Notes: generated from the letters alone by a model not told the origin. 64,000 nucleotides of DNA from Bradyrhizobium sp. SZCCT0153 (GCF_018129995.1 NZ_JAFCKS010000002.1:1178001-1242000); one strand, 5' to 3'. Numbered from the stretch's first letter, positions 1-9,610 are shown. Made by a program: numbers and translations.

Positions 1-2
1 CC

Positions 3-617
3 CAGATCAGCGTCGTGCCCAACGTGCTCGTCGTCAACCCGAACAAGATCAAGGCGCGCACCGTGCCGGAGCTGATCGCCTACCTGAAGGCGAATCCTGA
101 CAAGGTCTCGTTCGGCTCGGCCGGCGTCGGCACCTCGCAGCATCTCGCCGGCGAGCTGTTTCAGCAGATGACCGGCACCAGGATGGTGCACGTGCCCTAC
201 AAGGGCTCGAGCCAGATGCTGACGGATCTTCTCAGTGGCCAGATTGATCTCGCCTTCGACAACGTGCCGCTGCTGCTGCCGCAGGTGAAGACCGGCCAGC
301 TCGCGATGCTCGCGACCGCAACGCCCAAGCGCGCCGCCTTCGATCCCGAGGTTCCCGCCGTCGCCGAATTCCTGCCCGGCTTCGAGGCCGTGGCCTGGCA
401 CGGCTTCTTCGTTCCCGCGGCGACGCCGAAGCCGATCGTCGAAAAGCTCTCGGCCGAGATCCGCGCCTACATGCAGCAGCCGGAAACGGTGCAGAAGATG
501 GCCGAGCTCGGCGCCGTCGCGGTCGCGGTCGATTCCGAACCGTTCAAGGCCTACATCGCTTCCGAGACCGAGCGCTGGAAGAAGGTGATCGAGGCCGCCA
601 ACATCAAGATCGACTAG
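3..617 (+). CDS. Tripartite tricarboxylate transporter substrate-binding protein (Bug/TctC family), 5'-truncated by window
   Basis: This is the C-terminal about 204 residues of a periplasmic binding protein of the Bug/TctC family, which captures small carboxylates for TctAB-type transporters. The open frame continues to the left edge without a start, so the N-terminal signal peptide and first lobe lie outside the window. Family hallmarks visible are the block VSFGSAGVGTSQHLAGELF, the segment MVHVPYKGSSQMLTDLLSGQIDLAFDN, and the late motif AWHGFFVPAATPKPIVEKL. The usual family length is about 320 residues. The ligand cannot be predicted, because Bug proteins are numerous and diverse in this group and are often not linked to their permeases. 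Family assignment is firm. Confidence 0.93.
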   Translation, partial: QISVVPNVLVVNPNKIKARTVPELIAYLKANPDKVSFGSAGVGTSQHLAGELFQQMTGTRMVHVPYKGSSQMLTDLLSGQIDLAFDNVPLLLPQVKTGQLAMLATATPKRAAFDPEVPAVAEFLPGFEAVAWHGFFVPAATPKPIVEKLSAEIRAYMQQPETVQKMAELGAVAVAVDSEPFKAYIASETERWKKVIEAANIKID

Positions 618-772
618 GCGCGAGGAGTCGGCTGACCATCCACCGCAGCGCTTGCCAGCCCAGAGCCGAGCGGGTAGAACGCTGCCACGCCTGAGCCGTG
701 ATTTGCGCCAAACGCGCTTCCGGCCACAGCCGGGCAGATCAATAAGTAATTGAATTTGTTCGGCTATTCCGT

Positions 773-846
773 TGGGGAATGGTGTAACGGTAGCACAACA
801 GACTCTGACTCTGTTTGTCTTGGTTCGAATCCAGGTTCCCCAGCCA
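773..846 (+). tRNA. tRNA-Gln (anticodon CTG)
   Basis: A complete cloverleaf can be drawn. The acceptor stem TGGGGAA (773-779) pairs with TTCCCCA (836-842). The anticodon stem ACAGA/TCTGT encloses the seven-base loop CTCTGAC, giving anticodon CTG, which reads CAG (Gln). The T arm contains GGTTCGAATCC. G843 is the discriminator base and an encoded CCA follows at 844-846. It stands alone between the transporter fragment and the broken DUF1428 gene. The isoacceptor is read directly from the loop. Confidence 0.95.
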
Positions 847-984
847 ATTCTGGCACTTTTCTCGAGACCTGCATCCGATCCCGCCGCCGCGCGTGGCGGT
901 TTGCCTCATCTGAAATGGCGTCGCCGGGGTCGGATCGCCGCGCGCTCCATCGTCCTTGGGACACACAACCCAAGGAGATCCGTG

Positions 985-1348
985 ATGCCCTATGTCGATG
1001 GTTTCGTGCTGGCCGTGCCGAAGGACAAGATCGAGGCCTACTAAGGCGCTCGCGCAACCGGCCTGCGCGATCTGGATGGAGCACGGCGCGCTCGATTACG
1101 TCGAATGCATCGGCGACGACGTTCCCTATGGCGAACTGACCTCGTTTCCGCGGGCCGTGATGGCGAAGGAGGATGAGGTCGTGGTGTTCTCCTGGATCGT
1201 CTATCGCGACCGCGAGACTCGCGACGCCGTCAACAAGAAGGTGATGGCGGACCCACGGCTGAAATTGGACGGCATGCCGTTCGACGGCAAGCGCATGATC
1301 TATGGCGGCTTCACGACGCTGCTGCGGGCACGCGAGATGGCGGGGTGA
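985..1348 (+). pseudogene. DUF1428 family protein, interrupted by a one-base frameshift
   Basis: The gene starts at ATG 985 with AAGGAG nine bases upstream (971-976) and reads MPYVDGFVLAVPKDKIEAY before a TAA at 1042-1044. Skipping one T at 1042 restores a frame that continues to 1348 with a typical DUF1428 (YbaA-like) sequence: IWMEHGALDYVECIGDD, then FSWIVYRDRETRDAVNKKVM, and the C-terminal MPFDGKRMIYGGFTTLL. Full length would be about 120 residues, normal for this family of small dimeric alpha/beta-barrel proteins of unknown function. Everything but the single inserted base looks intact, so this is either a very recent pseudogene or a sequencing error. Confidence 0.85.
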
Positions 1349-1416
1349 GTGCACGCCGAGACGCGATCCGGAACGGCGGCAGCCGCCGGATCGCACTTCG
1401 GATTGCTAGCGGGTCC

Positions 1417-1986
1417 TTACTTGATCTTGTCGTAGGCGGCCGCAAAATCGTTCAGCGGCATCGGGATCGCGATCGTCTCCTTCGCCATGTTCTGGAAGGA
1501 GACCTTCAACTGCTTGCCGGACCTCAAAGCGCCCAGCAGGTCCGCCGCGATCGGCGTCGAGGCGTAGCAGCCGCGGTTCTCGCAGGTCTGGATCTGGAGA
1601 TCGACCGTCTTGCCTTCGTCGACCTGGAGCTTGGCGCCGATGGGAAGGTTGAGGCCGAGCGGCAATTGCAGCAGCGCCACCGGCGTGCGGGTGTCGGGCG
1701 CGATGCGGATGTTGATCAGGACGATGGTCTGGCCGGTCTTGGTCAACACCGCGTTCTGCTCCATCGCGCATTCGAGCGGCGCGTCGCGGCTGATGCTGGT
1801 GCAGCGCACGACCCAGCCGGGCTGCTGCGCCGGAGCGCCGTCAGCCTGTGCTTGCGTCGGAGCCGGCGCAGGCTGGGCCGCCGGGGCGGGAGCTGCGTTC
1901 TTCTTGGCGCCCTGCTGGGCGTACGCGGCGCCCGTCGACAACAGGAGGGCTGCGGCAAGGGCGGCAAGTCTGGATTGCATGAGCAT
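1417..1986 (-). CDS. Invasion-associated locus B (IalB) family protein
   Basis: A secreted or periplasmic protein of 189 residues. It has a signal peptide (LAALAAALLLSTGAAYAQQ), then an Ala/Pro/Gln-rich linker to about residue 55, then the IalB domain, recognised by GWVVRCTSISRDAPLECAMEQ, the hydrophobic VLINIRIAPDT stretch, LNLPIGAKLQVD and the cysteine pair in QTCENRGCYAS. IalB was named from Bartonella, where it affects erythrocyte entry. In free-living and symbiotic rhizobia the family is common and its role unknown, so an invasion function should not be assumed. ATG codons at 1986 and 1980 are both possible starts. The gene is monocistronic, downstream of and in the same direction as the RND pump. 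Confidence 0.88.
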   Translation of the reverse strand: MLMQSRLAALAAALLLSTGAAYAQQGAKKNAAPAPAAQPAPAPTQAQADGAPAQQPGWVVRCTSISRDAPLECAMEQNAVLTKTGQTIVLINIRIAPDTRTPVALLQLPLGLNLPIGAKLQVDEGKTVDLQIQTCENRGCYASTPIAADLLGALRSGKQLKVSFQNMAKETIAIPMPLNDFAAAYDKIK

Positions 1987-2052
1987 GGCGAAACCGCGTT
2001 GGCGTGAACCTTGGCCATCGCTGTAGCGTCGCCGGAAGCGCCGTGCAAGCCG

Positions 2053-5000
2053 CTACTCGGCAGCTTCCTTAACGGTGCCGTGCTCGACCGCCGCGTCGCC
2101 TTCGCCGTCACCTGAGCGGCCCCAGCCCGAGAACCAGTTGTTGAGTTCGTCGAGATAGAGATAGACGACCGGCGTGGTGAACAGCGTCAGCGCCTGGCTG
2201 ACGATCAGGCCGCCGACCATGGCGTAGCCGAGCGGCTGGCGGATCTCGGCGCCGGTGCCGTGGCCGAGCATTAGCGGCACGCCGCCGAGCAGGGCGGCCA
2301 TCGTCGTCATCATGATCGGACGGAAGCGCAACACCGCGGCCTGGCGGATCGATTCCGCCGGCGTCTTGTGCTCGTCGCGCTCCGCGGCGATGGCGAAGTC
2401 CACCATCATGATGCCGTTCTTCTTCACGATGCCGATCAAGAGGATGATGCCGATCAGCGCGATCAGGCTGAAGTCGAAGCCGGCCGCCATCAGGATCAGC
2501 AATGCGCCGACGCCGGCCGAGGGCAGGGTCGACAGAATCGTGATCGGGTGGATGTAGCTCTCGTAGAGGATGCCGAGGATCAGGTAGACCACGACCAGTG
2601 CAGCGAGGATCAGCAGCGGCACGGTGCCGAGTGACTGCTGGAACGCCTGTGCGGTACCCTGGAAGCTTGAATTGAGCGTGGGCGGCGCGCCGAGGTCGGC
2701 CATCGCCTTCTGCACCGCCTGGGTAGCCTGGCCGAGCGCCATGCCCTGCGCCAGGTTGAAGCTGATCGTGGTTGCTGGAAATTGACCCTGATGGCTGATC
2801 GAGAGCGGGCGAACCGGATCGGTGGTCCAGGTCGCGAACGTCGACAGCGGCACCTGATCACCCGTCAACGGCGACTTCAGATAGAGCTTGTTCAGGCTTT
2901 CCAGGCTGCCCTGCATTTCCGGCAGGATTTCCAGGATCACCTTGTAGGTGTTGAGCTGGGTGAAATACTGCGTGACCTGACGCTGGCCGAATGCATCATA
3001 GAGCGTATCGTCGATCAGCTGGGGCTGGATGCCGTAGCGGGACGCAGTATCGCGGTTGATCTTGAGCTGGACGGTGGTGCCCTGGGTCTGCTGATCGGTC
3101 GCGACGTCGCGCAATTCCGGCAGCGTCTGCATCTTCGCAAGGATCTTGGGCGCCCATTCGTTGAGCTCGGCGAGGTTCGCATCCTGCAGCGTGAACTCGA
3201 ATTGCGTCCGCGTCGGCCGGCCGCCGAGCCGGACGTCCTGCGCGGCCTGCATGTACAGGCGGACGCCCGGCACTTTCTCGAGCTGGGGACGCAGGCGCGC
3301 GATGATCTGCTGGGCCGTGGCATCACGCTCGCTGCGCGGCTTCAAGGTGATGAACAGGTTGCCGTTGTTGCCGGCCCTGCCGCTGCCGCCGATCGCCATG
3401 GCGATGGTGGCAACGCCCGGATCCGCCTGGACGATTTTGGCAACCGCTTCCTGCCGCTCCTTCATCGCCGCGAAGGAAATGTCCTGCGACGCTTCCGACG
3501 TCGCGGTGATCAGGCCGTTGTCCTGCTGCGGGAAGAAGCCCTTGGGGATCAGGACGAAGAGATAGACCGACAGGGCGAGGGTCGCGAAGAAGATGAAGAG
3601 CGTCGTCCGCCGCCAGCTCAGCGCGATGTCCAGAACATGTTCGTAGCCGCGCAGCATCGCGTCGAAGGCGTTCTCGCTCCACTGATAGAAGCGGCCGTGC
3701 TTGACCTCGCCATGAGCGCGCAGGAAGCGCGACGCCATCATCGGGGTGAGCGTCAGCGAGACGATCATCGACACGAAGATGGTCATCGCCAGCACGACGG
3801 CGAACTCCCGGAACAGGCGCCCGATGATGCCGCCCATCAGGAGCAGCGGGATCAGCACGGCGACCAGCGAGATGCTGATCGAGACGATGGTGAAGCCGAT
3901 CTCTTTCGCGCCCCTGTAGGCGGCGGCCATCGGCGATTCGCCCTCTTCGACGTAGCGCGAGATGTTTTCGAGCATGACGATGGCGTCGTCGACCACGAAG
4001 CCGACCGCGATCGTCAGCGCCATCAGGGAGAGATTGTCCAGCGTATAGCCGAACACCCACATCAGCGAGCAGGCGCCCAGAAGAGCCAGAGGCACGGTAA
4101 TGGCGGGGATGACGGTCGCCCAGAAGCTGCGCAGGAAGATGAAGATGACCATGACCACGAGGAAGATGGTCAGCAGCAGCGTGAACTGGACGTCCTCGAC
4201 CGCGGCGCGGATGGTCTGGGTGCGGTCGCTGATCACCTCGATCTTGATCGAGGGCGGGATTGCCGCCACCAGGCGAGGCAGGGCCGCCTTGATCTTGTCG
4301 ACGGTCTCGATGACGTTGGCGCCGGGCTGCTTGAATACGACGAGGAACACGCCGCGCTTGCCATTGGCCCAGGCGGCCTGCTTGGCGTCCTCGGGCCCGG
4401 TCACGGCCTGACCGATGTCGCGGATACGCAGCGGGCCGCCGTTGCGGTACGCGATGATGACGTCGTTCCAGTCCTTGGATTGCGTCAGTTGATCGTTGGC
4501 GTAGATCGTGTAGGCGCGCTTCGCGCCGTCGATGTTGCCCTTCGGGCTGTCGACCGTGGTGATCGCGATCTGGCTGCGCACGTCCTCCAGCGACAGCCCT
4601 TTGGCGACGAGCTTGGCCGGATCGATCTGGATGCGGATGGCCGGCTTTTGCTGGCCGCCGATGATGACCTGCGCGACGCCGGAGATCTGGCTGATCTGTT
4701 GCGCCAGCTGCGCATCGACGGAGTCGCTGACGGTGGTCAGCGGCAGCATGTCCGAGGTGGCCGACAGAATGAGGATCGGCGAATCCGCGGGGTTCACCTT
4801 GCGATAGGTCGGAGGCGAGGGCAGATTCTTCGGCAATTGACCCGACGCCGCATTGATCGCGGCCTGCACGTCGTTGGCGGCACCGTCGATGCTGCGATTG
4901 AGATCGAACTGAATGGTGACCGACGCCGTTCCCAGATAACTCGTCGACGTCATCTGGGCGATGCCGGGAATCTGCGCGAACTGGCGCTCCAGCGGCTGCG

Positions 5001-5199
5001 CCACCGAGGAGGCCATGGTCTCGGGGCTGCCGCCCGGCAGGTTCGCGGTGATCTGGATGGTCGGGAAGTCGACCTGCGGCAGCGGCGCGACTGGCAGCAG
5101 GGGGTAGGCGACGAGACCGACGAATAGAATGCCGGCCATCAGCAGCGAGGTGCCGATGGGATAACGGATGAAAGGTGCCGAAATCCCGCCGCCTGTCAT
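2053..5199 (-). CDS. Efflux RND transporter permease subunit (MdtB/MdtC-like)
   Basis: An inner-membrane proton-driven multidrug exporter of 1048 residues, the normal HAE-1 RND length. The first TM segment follows the N-terminal SAPFIRYPIGTSLLMAGI. The porter domain has the family block DVQAAINAASGQLP with the MdtB/C-type QFDLNRSIDG. TM4 carries the proton-relay pair D404-D405 in VGFVVDDAIVMLENI. The second half repeats the fold and ends with the conserved GIVKKNGIMMVDFAI and LRFRPIMMTT. Its start overlaps the end of the adaptor gene by four bases (ATGA at 5196-5199), so the two are translationally coupled. No outer-membrane factor is encoded here, so it presumably uses one from elsewhere. 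Substrates are unknown. Confidence 0.95.
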   Translation of the reverse strand: MTGGGISAPFIRYPIGTSLLMAGILFVGLVAYPLLPVAPLPQVDFPTIQITANLPGGSPETMASSVAQPLERQFAQIPGIAQMTSTSYLGTASVTIQFDLNRSIDGAANDVQAAINAASGQLPKNLPSPPTYRKVNPADSPILILSATSDMLPLTTVSDSVDAQLAQQISQISGVAQVIIGGQQKPAIRIQIDPAKLVAKGLSLEDVRSQIAITTVDSPKGNIDGAKRAYTIYANDQLTQSKDWNDVIIAYRNGGPLRIRDIGQAVTGPEDAKQAAWANGKRGVFLVVFKQPGANVIETVDKIKAALPRLVAAIPPSIKIEVISDRTQTIRAAVEDVQFTLLLTIFLVVMVIFIFLRSFWATVIPAITVPLALLGACSLMWVFGYTLDNLSLMALTIAVGFVVDDAIVMLENISRYVEEGESPMAAAYRGAKEIGFTIVSISISLVAVLIPLLLMGGIIGRLFREFAVVLAMTIFVSMIVSLTLTPMMASRFLRAHGEVKHGRFYQWSENAFDAMLRGYEHVLDIALSWRRTTLFIFFATLALSVYLFVLIPKGFFPQQDNGLITATSEASQDISFAAMKERQEAVAKIVQADPGVATIAMAIGGSGRAGNNGNLFITLKPRSERDATAQQIIARLRPQLEKVPGVRLYMQAAQDVRLGGRPTRTQFEFTLQDANLAELNEWAPKILAKMQTLPELRDVATDQQTQGTTVQLKINRDTASRYGIQPQLIDDTLYDAFGQRQVTQYFTQLNTYKVILEILPEMQGSLESLNKLYLKSPLTGDQVPLSTFATWTTDPVRPLSISHQGQFPATTISFNLAQGMALGQATQAVQKAMADLGAPPTLNSSFQGTAQAFQQSLGTVPLLILAALVVVYLILGILYESYIHPITILSTLPSAGVGALLILMAAGFDFSLIALIGIILLIGIVKKNGIMMVDFAIAAERDEHKTPAESIRQAAVLRFRPIMMTTMAALLGGVPLMLGHGTGAEIRQPLGYAMVGGLIVSQALTLFTTPVVYLYLDELNNWFSGWGRSGDGEGDAAVEHGTVKEAAE

Positions 5200-6368
5200 T
5201 CCTGTCGAACCTTGTTCTGACCCGGATCCGAGCTTGCGACCGCCGAGGTGACGAGGCTTCCGGGCTGTACCTTGAACTGCCCGCCGGTGATGACTTGCTG
5301 CCCTGGGCTGAGTCCTTCCTCAACCACCGAACGACCGTCGATGGCATAGCTGACCTTGACCTTGTGCAGTTCGGCCTTGTTGTCCTGATTCACAGTGTAG
5401 GCGTAGAGGCCGTTGGTCGAATGCTGGACAGCGTCGTCGGGAACCACGGTGGCATCCCTCAACGTCCGGACCAGAAGACGCGTCGAAACCGACTGACCGG
5501 GCCACAGCGCGTGGTCCTTGTTGTCGAACACCGCCTTGAGCCGGATAGTCCCGCTCGTGGTGTCGACCTGGTTGTTGATGACCGCGAGCTTGCCCTCGGC
5601 CAGCGTCTTCTTGCCGTCGGTGGTGAACGCGATCACCTTCAGCGCGCCGGCCTTCTGGCCTTCGCTGATGTAGGGCAGTTGATCCTCCGGCGCGGTGAAG
5701 ATCACCGAGATCGGCTCGACCTGCGAGATCGTGACGATGCCGGTCTGCGTCGAGGAGTTGACGATGTTGCCGACGTCGACCAGGCGCAAGCCGGCGACGC
5801 CGGTGATCGGCGCCTTGATCTGGGTGTAATCGAGCTGGGTCTGCGCGTTGGAGATGGCGGCATCGTCGGCGGCGATCTGCGCGGTGAGCTGGGCGACCGT
5901 CGAGCGCTGGGTGTCGACCCGCTGCGCGGTGGCGAACTCGCCGAGCTTCATGGCGCGCTGGAGTTCGAGATTGGCGTTGGCCAGGTTTGCCTCGTCCTGC
6001 GCCTTCTTGGCCTTGGCCTGGTCGAGCGTGGCTTGATAGGGGCGGGGATCGATCGAGGCGAGAAGCTCGCCCTCCTTGGCGATCTGGCCTTCGGTGAAGG
6101 CGATCTTGTCGATCTGGCCATCCACCCGGGTGCGGACCTGCACCGTGTTGAAGCCCTGAACCGTGCCGAGACCGGTCAGGTAGACCGGAAAGTCGATCTT
6201 CTGGACCGGCGCAACGCTCACCGGCACGGCGGACGGGCGCGGCGGGCCCTTCTGTGCGGTCTGGGTTTTCCCGGCCTCCGGCGAGCCGAATTTCCGCCAA
6301 CCATAGTAACCCGCGGAGGCCACGGCCGCGATGATCAGAATCCAGAGGATCGGCCGGGACTTTTTCAT
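5196..6368 (-). CDS. Efflux RND periplasmic adaptor subunit (MdtA-like membrane fusion protein)
   Basis: This 390-residue membrane fusion protein bridges the RND permease and an outer-membrane channel. An N-terminal anchor (ILWILIIAAVASAGYYGW) leads to the barrel-sandwich segment VYLTGLGTVQGFNTVQVRTRVDGQI, a coiled-coil hairpin rich in Ala/Gln/Lys (TLDQAKAKKAQDEANLANAN), and the second lipoyl half YTQIKAPITGVAGLR. The beta-barrel and membrane-proximal domains follow, ending at a Gln/Gly-rich tail. It is the first gene of the minus-strand pump operon, with the permease overlapping by four bases. The promoter probably lies within 6369-6480, where a TATAAT-like element and an inverted repeat occur. 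Confidence 0.94.
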   Translation of the reverse strand: MKKSRPILWILIIAAVASAGYYGWRKFGSPEAGKTQTAQKGPPRPSAVPVSVAPVQKIDFPVYLTGLGTVQGFNTVQVRTRVDGQIDKIAFTEGQIAKEGELLASIDPRPYQATLDQAKAKKAQDEANLANANLELQRAMKLGEFATAQRVDTQRSTVAQLTAQIAADDAAISNAQTQLDYTQIKAPITGVAGLRLVDVGNIVNSSTQTGIVTISQVEPISVIFTAPEDQLPYISEGQKAGALKVIAFTTDGKKTLAEGKLAVINNQVDTTSGTIRLKAVFDNKDHALWPGQSVSTRLLVRTLRDATVVPDDAVQHSTNGLYAYTVNQDNKAELHKVKVSYAIDGRSVVEEGLSPGQQVITGGQFKVQPGSLVTSAVASSDPGQNKVRQE

Positions 6369-6744
6369 ATCGTCTCGTGTCGGCTCGTATGCCCTGAGCT
6401 ACGAATTATGGGGCAATCATAGGGTTCCAGCGGGCTTGTATAATACACGCCAAGTTCCAGTGTAAACAGCACTATCGGTTGAGAATCCTAAACAATTGGA
6501 AAGCTTTGCACTGTCTAGGCAGCTCCGTGACACGACGGTGTGCAGTGCTGCATTTTCCCGCCACGAACGACCGGCGTGCAAAGCTTGTGCAATGCCCGGA
6601 AGCGGTGTGCACGGGACAGGCCGGCGCCGCGCGGGAGCCGCGATGGGGCGGTTCGCAAGAACGGTTCTAAATCGTGCGGAGGCCGTTTCGGTTGTCAGGA
6701 AATCCGGCATCGGCCATATCGGCGCGCTACAACGGGAGCGCGGC
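6369..6744. other. Intergenic promoter region between the RND pump and a hypothetical gene
   Basis: This 376-base stretch is the divergent upstream region of the pump (minus strand) and the small gene at 6745 (plus strand). It is AT-richer than its surroundings near 6400-6500. It contains TATAAT at 6439-6444, readable as TATTAT on the minus strand, overlapping an inverted repeat TACAC-N11-GTGTA (6444-6464) of the size used by TetR-type regulators of efflux pumps. No adjacent regulator gene is present. An open frame extends leftward from the 6745 gene through this region, but it lacks an RBS at its outer start and is probably not translated. Confidence 0.5.
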
Positions 6745-6984
6745 ATGGACGAACTGAACGGCAAGCTGATCGCGTGTCAGATTCTGATCACGGGACTGAT
6801 CGCGCGCGTCGCCAACGAGCAGCGTGATCCGTTGCGCTTCCTCACCGACTTCCGCGACGAGATCAAAGCCGTGGTTGGCGGCGTCAACATCGCCGGCATG
6901 GACAACAGCGATCGCGTGCGCGCCGTCGCGCAGAAAACCGTCGATGAATTGTTCTCGCTGATGAAGCCACCGAGCAGCGACTGA
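6745..6984 (+). CDS. Small hypothetical protein, 79 aa
   Basis: I do not recognise this protein. The start at ATG 6745 is chosen because GGGAG lies about six bases upstream (6734-6738) and the residues from there (MDELNGKLIACQILITGLIA) look like a genuine N-terminus. The upstream open frame to 6496 has unlikely composition. The product is a mostly helical, soluble-looking 79-residue protein with a hydrophobic N-terminal helix, a charged middle (FLTDFRDEIKAVVGG) and a C-terminal helix ending in MKPPSSD. It stands alone ahead of the iron-uptake operon, from which it is separated by the candidate Irr region. Confidence 0.6.
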   Translation: MDELNGKLIACQILITGLIARVANEQRDPLRFLTDFRDEIKAVVGGVNIAGMDNSDRVRAVAQKTVDELFSLMKPPSSD

Positions 6985-7028
6985 CGATTCGAACGCGATA
7001 GTGATCTCGCGGCATTTTTCGCGGTCTC

Positions 7029-7090
7029 TTTAGAACGAATCCAATCCTGCCTTAGAACGATTTCAAACTGCAGTTTAGAATCGTTTTGAT
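7029..7090 (+). promoter_or_regulatory. Candidate Irr iron-control element: three phased TTAGAA motifs
   Basis: Three copies of (T/C)TTAGAA begin at 7029, 7051 and 7074, so they are 22 and 23 bases apart, about two helical turns. Each continues into an AT-rich half. The middle one, CTTAGAACGATTTCAAA (7051-7067), best fits the published rhizobial ICE/Irr pattern TTTAGAA-N3-TTCTAAA, with 11 of 14 defined positions by my count. They lie just upstream of a TonB-dependent siderophore receptor, where iron control is expected. That the motif is an Irr site is inference from consensus and context. Confidence 0.5.
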
Positions 7091-7196
7091 CTGGACTTAT
7101 TCAAGGGGTTCTCGCGGCTTGCTCGCATTGACCCGCTATTTTGCGGCCGATACCAACACTCCAATCGTTCATCGAATTGAATGGACGAACAGGAAT

Positions 7197-9608
7197 ATGG
7201 GGCGTGTGGTAATGGGGCAGGTGGTCGCACCGAAGTCGTTGCGTTCGGTCGCAGCATTCGATGAAAAGTTCACGAGCGTTTCCGGCAAGAAGGTCTCCGC
7301 TGTTGCGGGTCTGATCGCGGCAGCATCGGTGTCGAGCGGCGCGGAAGCGCAGCAGTCGAACCTGCCGCCGGTCACGGTCGATGCGCCGGTTCAGCGTCCG
7401 CGCCCGACGGCCTCGAAGCCGACGCCGGATCAGGTCCGCGCACGCAATGCGCTTCGTCGCGCCGCGCAGCGTCAGCAGGCGGCGCAGCAGGCCGCTCCCA
7501 CCGTCCCCGCCGGCGACGTCGACCGCAATCCGTATTCCGATCCGGCGGCGCCCTACAAGGTCGACCATGTCCAGGCCTCCGGCAAGTTTCCCGAGCCGAT
7601 GCTGAACACGCCGAAGACCATCACCGTGCTCAGCAAGGAAGTGCTCGAGGACAAGAACGCCACGACGCTGAAGGAGATCGGGCGCTCGACCGCCGGCGTG
7701 ACGCTGGGATCGGGGGAAGGCGGCAACGCGTTCGGCGACCGTTTCTTCATCCGCGGCTTCGATGCGCGCAACGACGTCTTCATCGACGGCATCCGCGATC
7801 CCGCGGTCTCGATCCGCGAAAACTTCTTCACCGAGCAGATCGAGATTCTGCGTGGCCCGGCCTCGTCCTACGCCGGCCGCGGCACCGCCGGCGGCGCCAT
7901 CAACATCGTCACCAAGCAGGCCGGCGACGTCAACTTCAAGCGGATGGACACCGAGTTCGGCACCGACCGGACCAAGCGCGTCACGCTCGACGTCAACCAG
8001 GTCATCGACCCGACTTTTTCGGTGCGTGTTGGCGGCCTGTTCCAGGACGCCAACGTCGCCGGCCGCAACTACGTGACCGATGATCGCTGGGGCTCGTTCA
8101 TCTCGACCAAGTACACCCCGACCAACGACATCAAGATCACGACGAACTACGTCCACACAGACCTCAGCGGCCTGCCGGATTTCGGCGTGCCCTATTACAA
8201 GCAGGGCAATGTCCCGGTGACGTCGGCCGGCATTCCGCGCGGCACCTGGTACGGCTTCCTCAACCGCGACTTCCAGACCGCGCGGCAGGATTTCGGTACC
8301 GGGACGATCGAATACAAGGTCAACGAGGCCATTACACTCAGCAGCAAGGTGCGCGGCGAGCACTCGCTGCTGAATTATATCGGCACGCTGCCGCAGAACC
8401 CGAACACGACCAGCCCCAATCCGCTGCTCTGGACCACGACAGCGAGCGCACAGAGCCGCTACCAGAACGTGGACGTGTGGGCCAACCAGAACGAGGCCAC
8501 GTTCAAGCTCGACACCGGCGGGGTCAAGCACACCGCGGTGTTCGGCGTGGAATATACGAACGAGAACATCTCGATCGATCGGTACACCGGCCTTTCGTCC
8601 GAACTGTTCGGCGGCGGCTCGACCAGCAACGGGGCGGTCACGGGGGTCAATCTCTACTCGCCGCAGTACACCAACATTCCCTTCAGCAACACGCCGTCGC
8701 TGGTTGGAAATCCGACGCGCTACGGCGTCAACACTAGCAGCGTCTACGTCATGGACACCGCGAACTGGCAGGACACCATCATCGTCAATGGCGGCGTGCG
8801 CTACGACGGCTACAGCCAGAGTTCGTCGACAAACTCGGCCTACCTCAAGCAAAGCAGCGATCTCGTCAATTACAACGTCGGTCTGGTCTACAAGCCGATG
8901 TCGATCGGCAGCCTCTATGCAGCCTACGCGACCTCGGCCAATCCGTTCGGCTCGGAGCTCGACGCGACCGGCACCGACTACGGCGGTGTTCCCGCCAACT
9001 CGACCATCTTGCTCGGGCCCGAACGCAACAAGGCTGCCGAAATCGGCACCAAATGGGAGCTGGCGGACCGCCACCTGCTTGTCAGCGCCGCGCTGTTCCA
9101 GACCACGAAGGACAATGCGCGCGAGACCGTCAGCGGCCTGCTGACCTCGGGCGCTGCCTACAGGATCCAAGGCATCGACATCGAGGCCGAGGGCAAGATC
9201 ACCGACCGCTGGAGCATCTTCGGCGGCCTGGTGCTGATGCAATCGAAGGTCACGCAGAGCGGCGTTGCCTCAAATCTCGGCCTGCAGCTTGCCAACGTGG
9301 CCCATCAGTCGTTCAGCATGCTGACCAAATACAAGTTCGACGACGGCTGGGAGCTGGGCGGGCAGGCGGTCTATCGCTCGAAGGTCTATGGCGGCACGTT
9401 CGCGGCCAATACCGGCAACGAGCTGCCGAGCTACTGGCGCTTCGATGCGTTCGTCGAGAAGAAGATCGACAAGAACTGGACCATGAAGTTCTACGCCCAG
9501 AACCTCACCAACAAGCTCTACTACGACACGCTCTATCGCAGCGCGGTGCCGTTCGTCGCGGTCGCGCCGGGACGGGCGTTCTACCTCATCACGACGGCGA
9601 AGTTCTGA
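7197..9608 (+). CDS. TonB-dependent siderophore receptor (Fiu-like)
   Basis: An outer-membrane receptor of about 803 residues for ferric siderophores, gated by the TonB-ExbBD system encoded just downstream. It has a signal region ending near SSGAEAQQ, then a Pro/Arg/Gln-rich linker, then a plug domain with [21 protein letters not shown] and the conserved [19 protein letters not shown] and [26 protein letters not shown] 22-strand barrel follows and ends in the terminal aromatic motif [17 protein letters not shown] 7197 is a plausible start; ATG 7212 (GGGG nine bases upstream) is an alternative, and the longer frame from 7086 is unlikely because it starts inside the motif region. Pairing with a PiuC/YbiX hydroxylase points to a catecholate-type ligand, by analogy with E. 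coli fiu-ybiX. Confidence 0.93.
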   Translation: MGRVVMGQVVAPKSLRSVAAFDEKFTSVSGKKVSAVAGLIAAASVSSGAEAQQSNLPPVTVDAPVQRPRPTASKPTPDQVRARNALRRAAQRQQAAQQAAPTVPAGDVDRNPYSDPAAPYKVDHVQASGKFPEPMLNTPKTITVLSKEVLEDKNATTLKEIGRSTAGVTLGSGEGGNAFGDRFFIRGFDARNDVFIDGIRDPAVSIRENFFTEQIEILRGPASSYAGRGTAGGAINIVTKQAGDVNFKRMDTEFGTDRTKRVTLDVNQVIDPTFSVRVGGLFQDANVAGRNYVTDDRWGSFISTKYTPTNDIKITTNYVHTDLSGLPDFGVPYYKQGNVPVTSAGIPRGTWYGFLNRDFQTARQDFGTGTIEYKVNEAITLSSKVRGEHSLLNYIGTLPQNPNTTSPNPLLWTTTASAQSRYQNVDVWANQNEATFKLDTGGVKHTAVFGVEYTNENISIDRYTGLSSELFGGGSTSNGAVTGVNLYSPQYTNIPFSNTPSLVGNPTRYGVNTSSVYVMDTANWQDTIIVNGGVRYDGYSQSSSTNSAYLKQSSDLVNYNVGLVYKPMSIGSLYAAYATSANPFGSELDATGTDYGGVPANSTILLGPERNKAAEIGTKWELADRHLLVSAALFQTTKDNARETVSGLLTSGAAYRIQGIDIEAEGKITDRWSIFGGLVLMQSKVTQSGVASNLGLQLANVAHQSFSMLTKYKFDDGWELGGQAVYRSKVYGGTFAANTGNELPSYWRFDAFVEKKIDKNWTMKFYAQNLTNKLYYDTLYRSAVPFVAVAPGRAFYLITTAKF

Positions 9609-9610
9609 TC

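Noticed and set aside
1417..1986. IalB as a virulence/invasion factor
   Set aside because: The name comes from Bartonella; the family is widespread in non-pathogenic rhizobia.
2782..5127. Very long open frame antisense to the RND permease (and similar antisense frames at 7101-9242, 17520-18992, 20205-22013, 34057-35262, 44489-46036, 55995-57380)
   Set aside because: High GC and third-position bias make long antisense frames common; these have Arg/Asp/Gly/His-biased sequence with no recognised domains and overlap well-supported genes fully.
6496..6744. N-terminal extension of the small gene at 6745
   Set aside because: It has no RBS at its outer ATG, an Arg/Cys-rich unlikely composition, and overlaps the candidate promoter of the RND pump.
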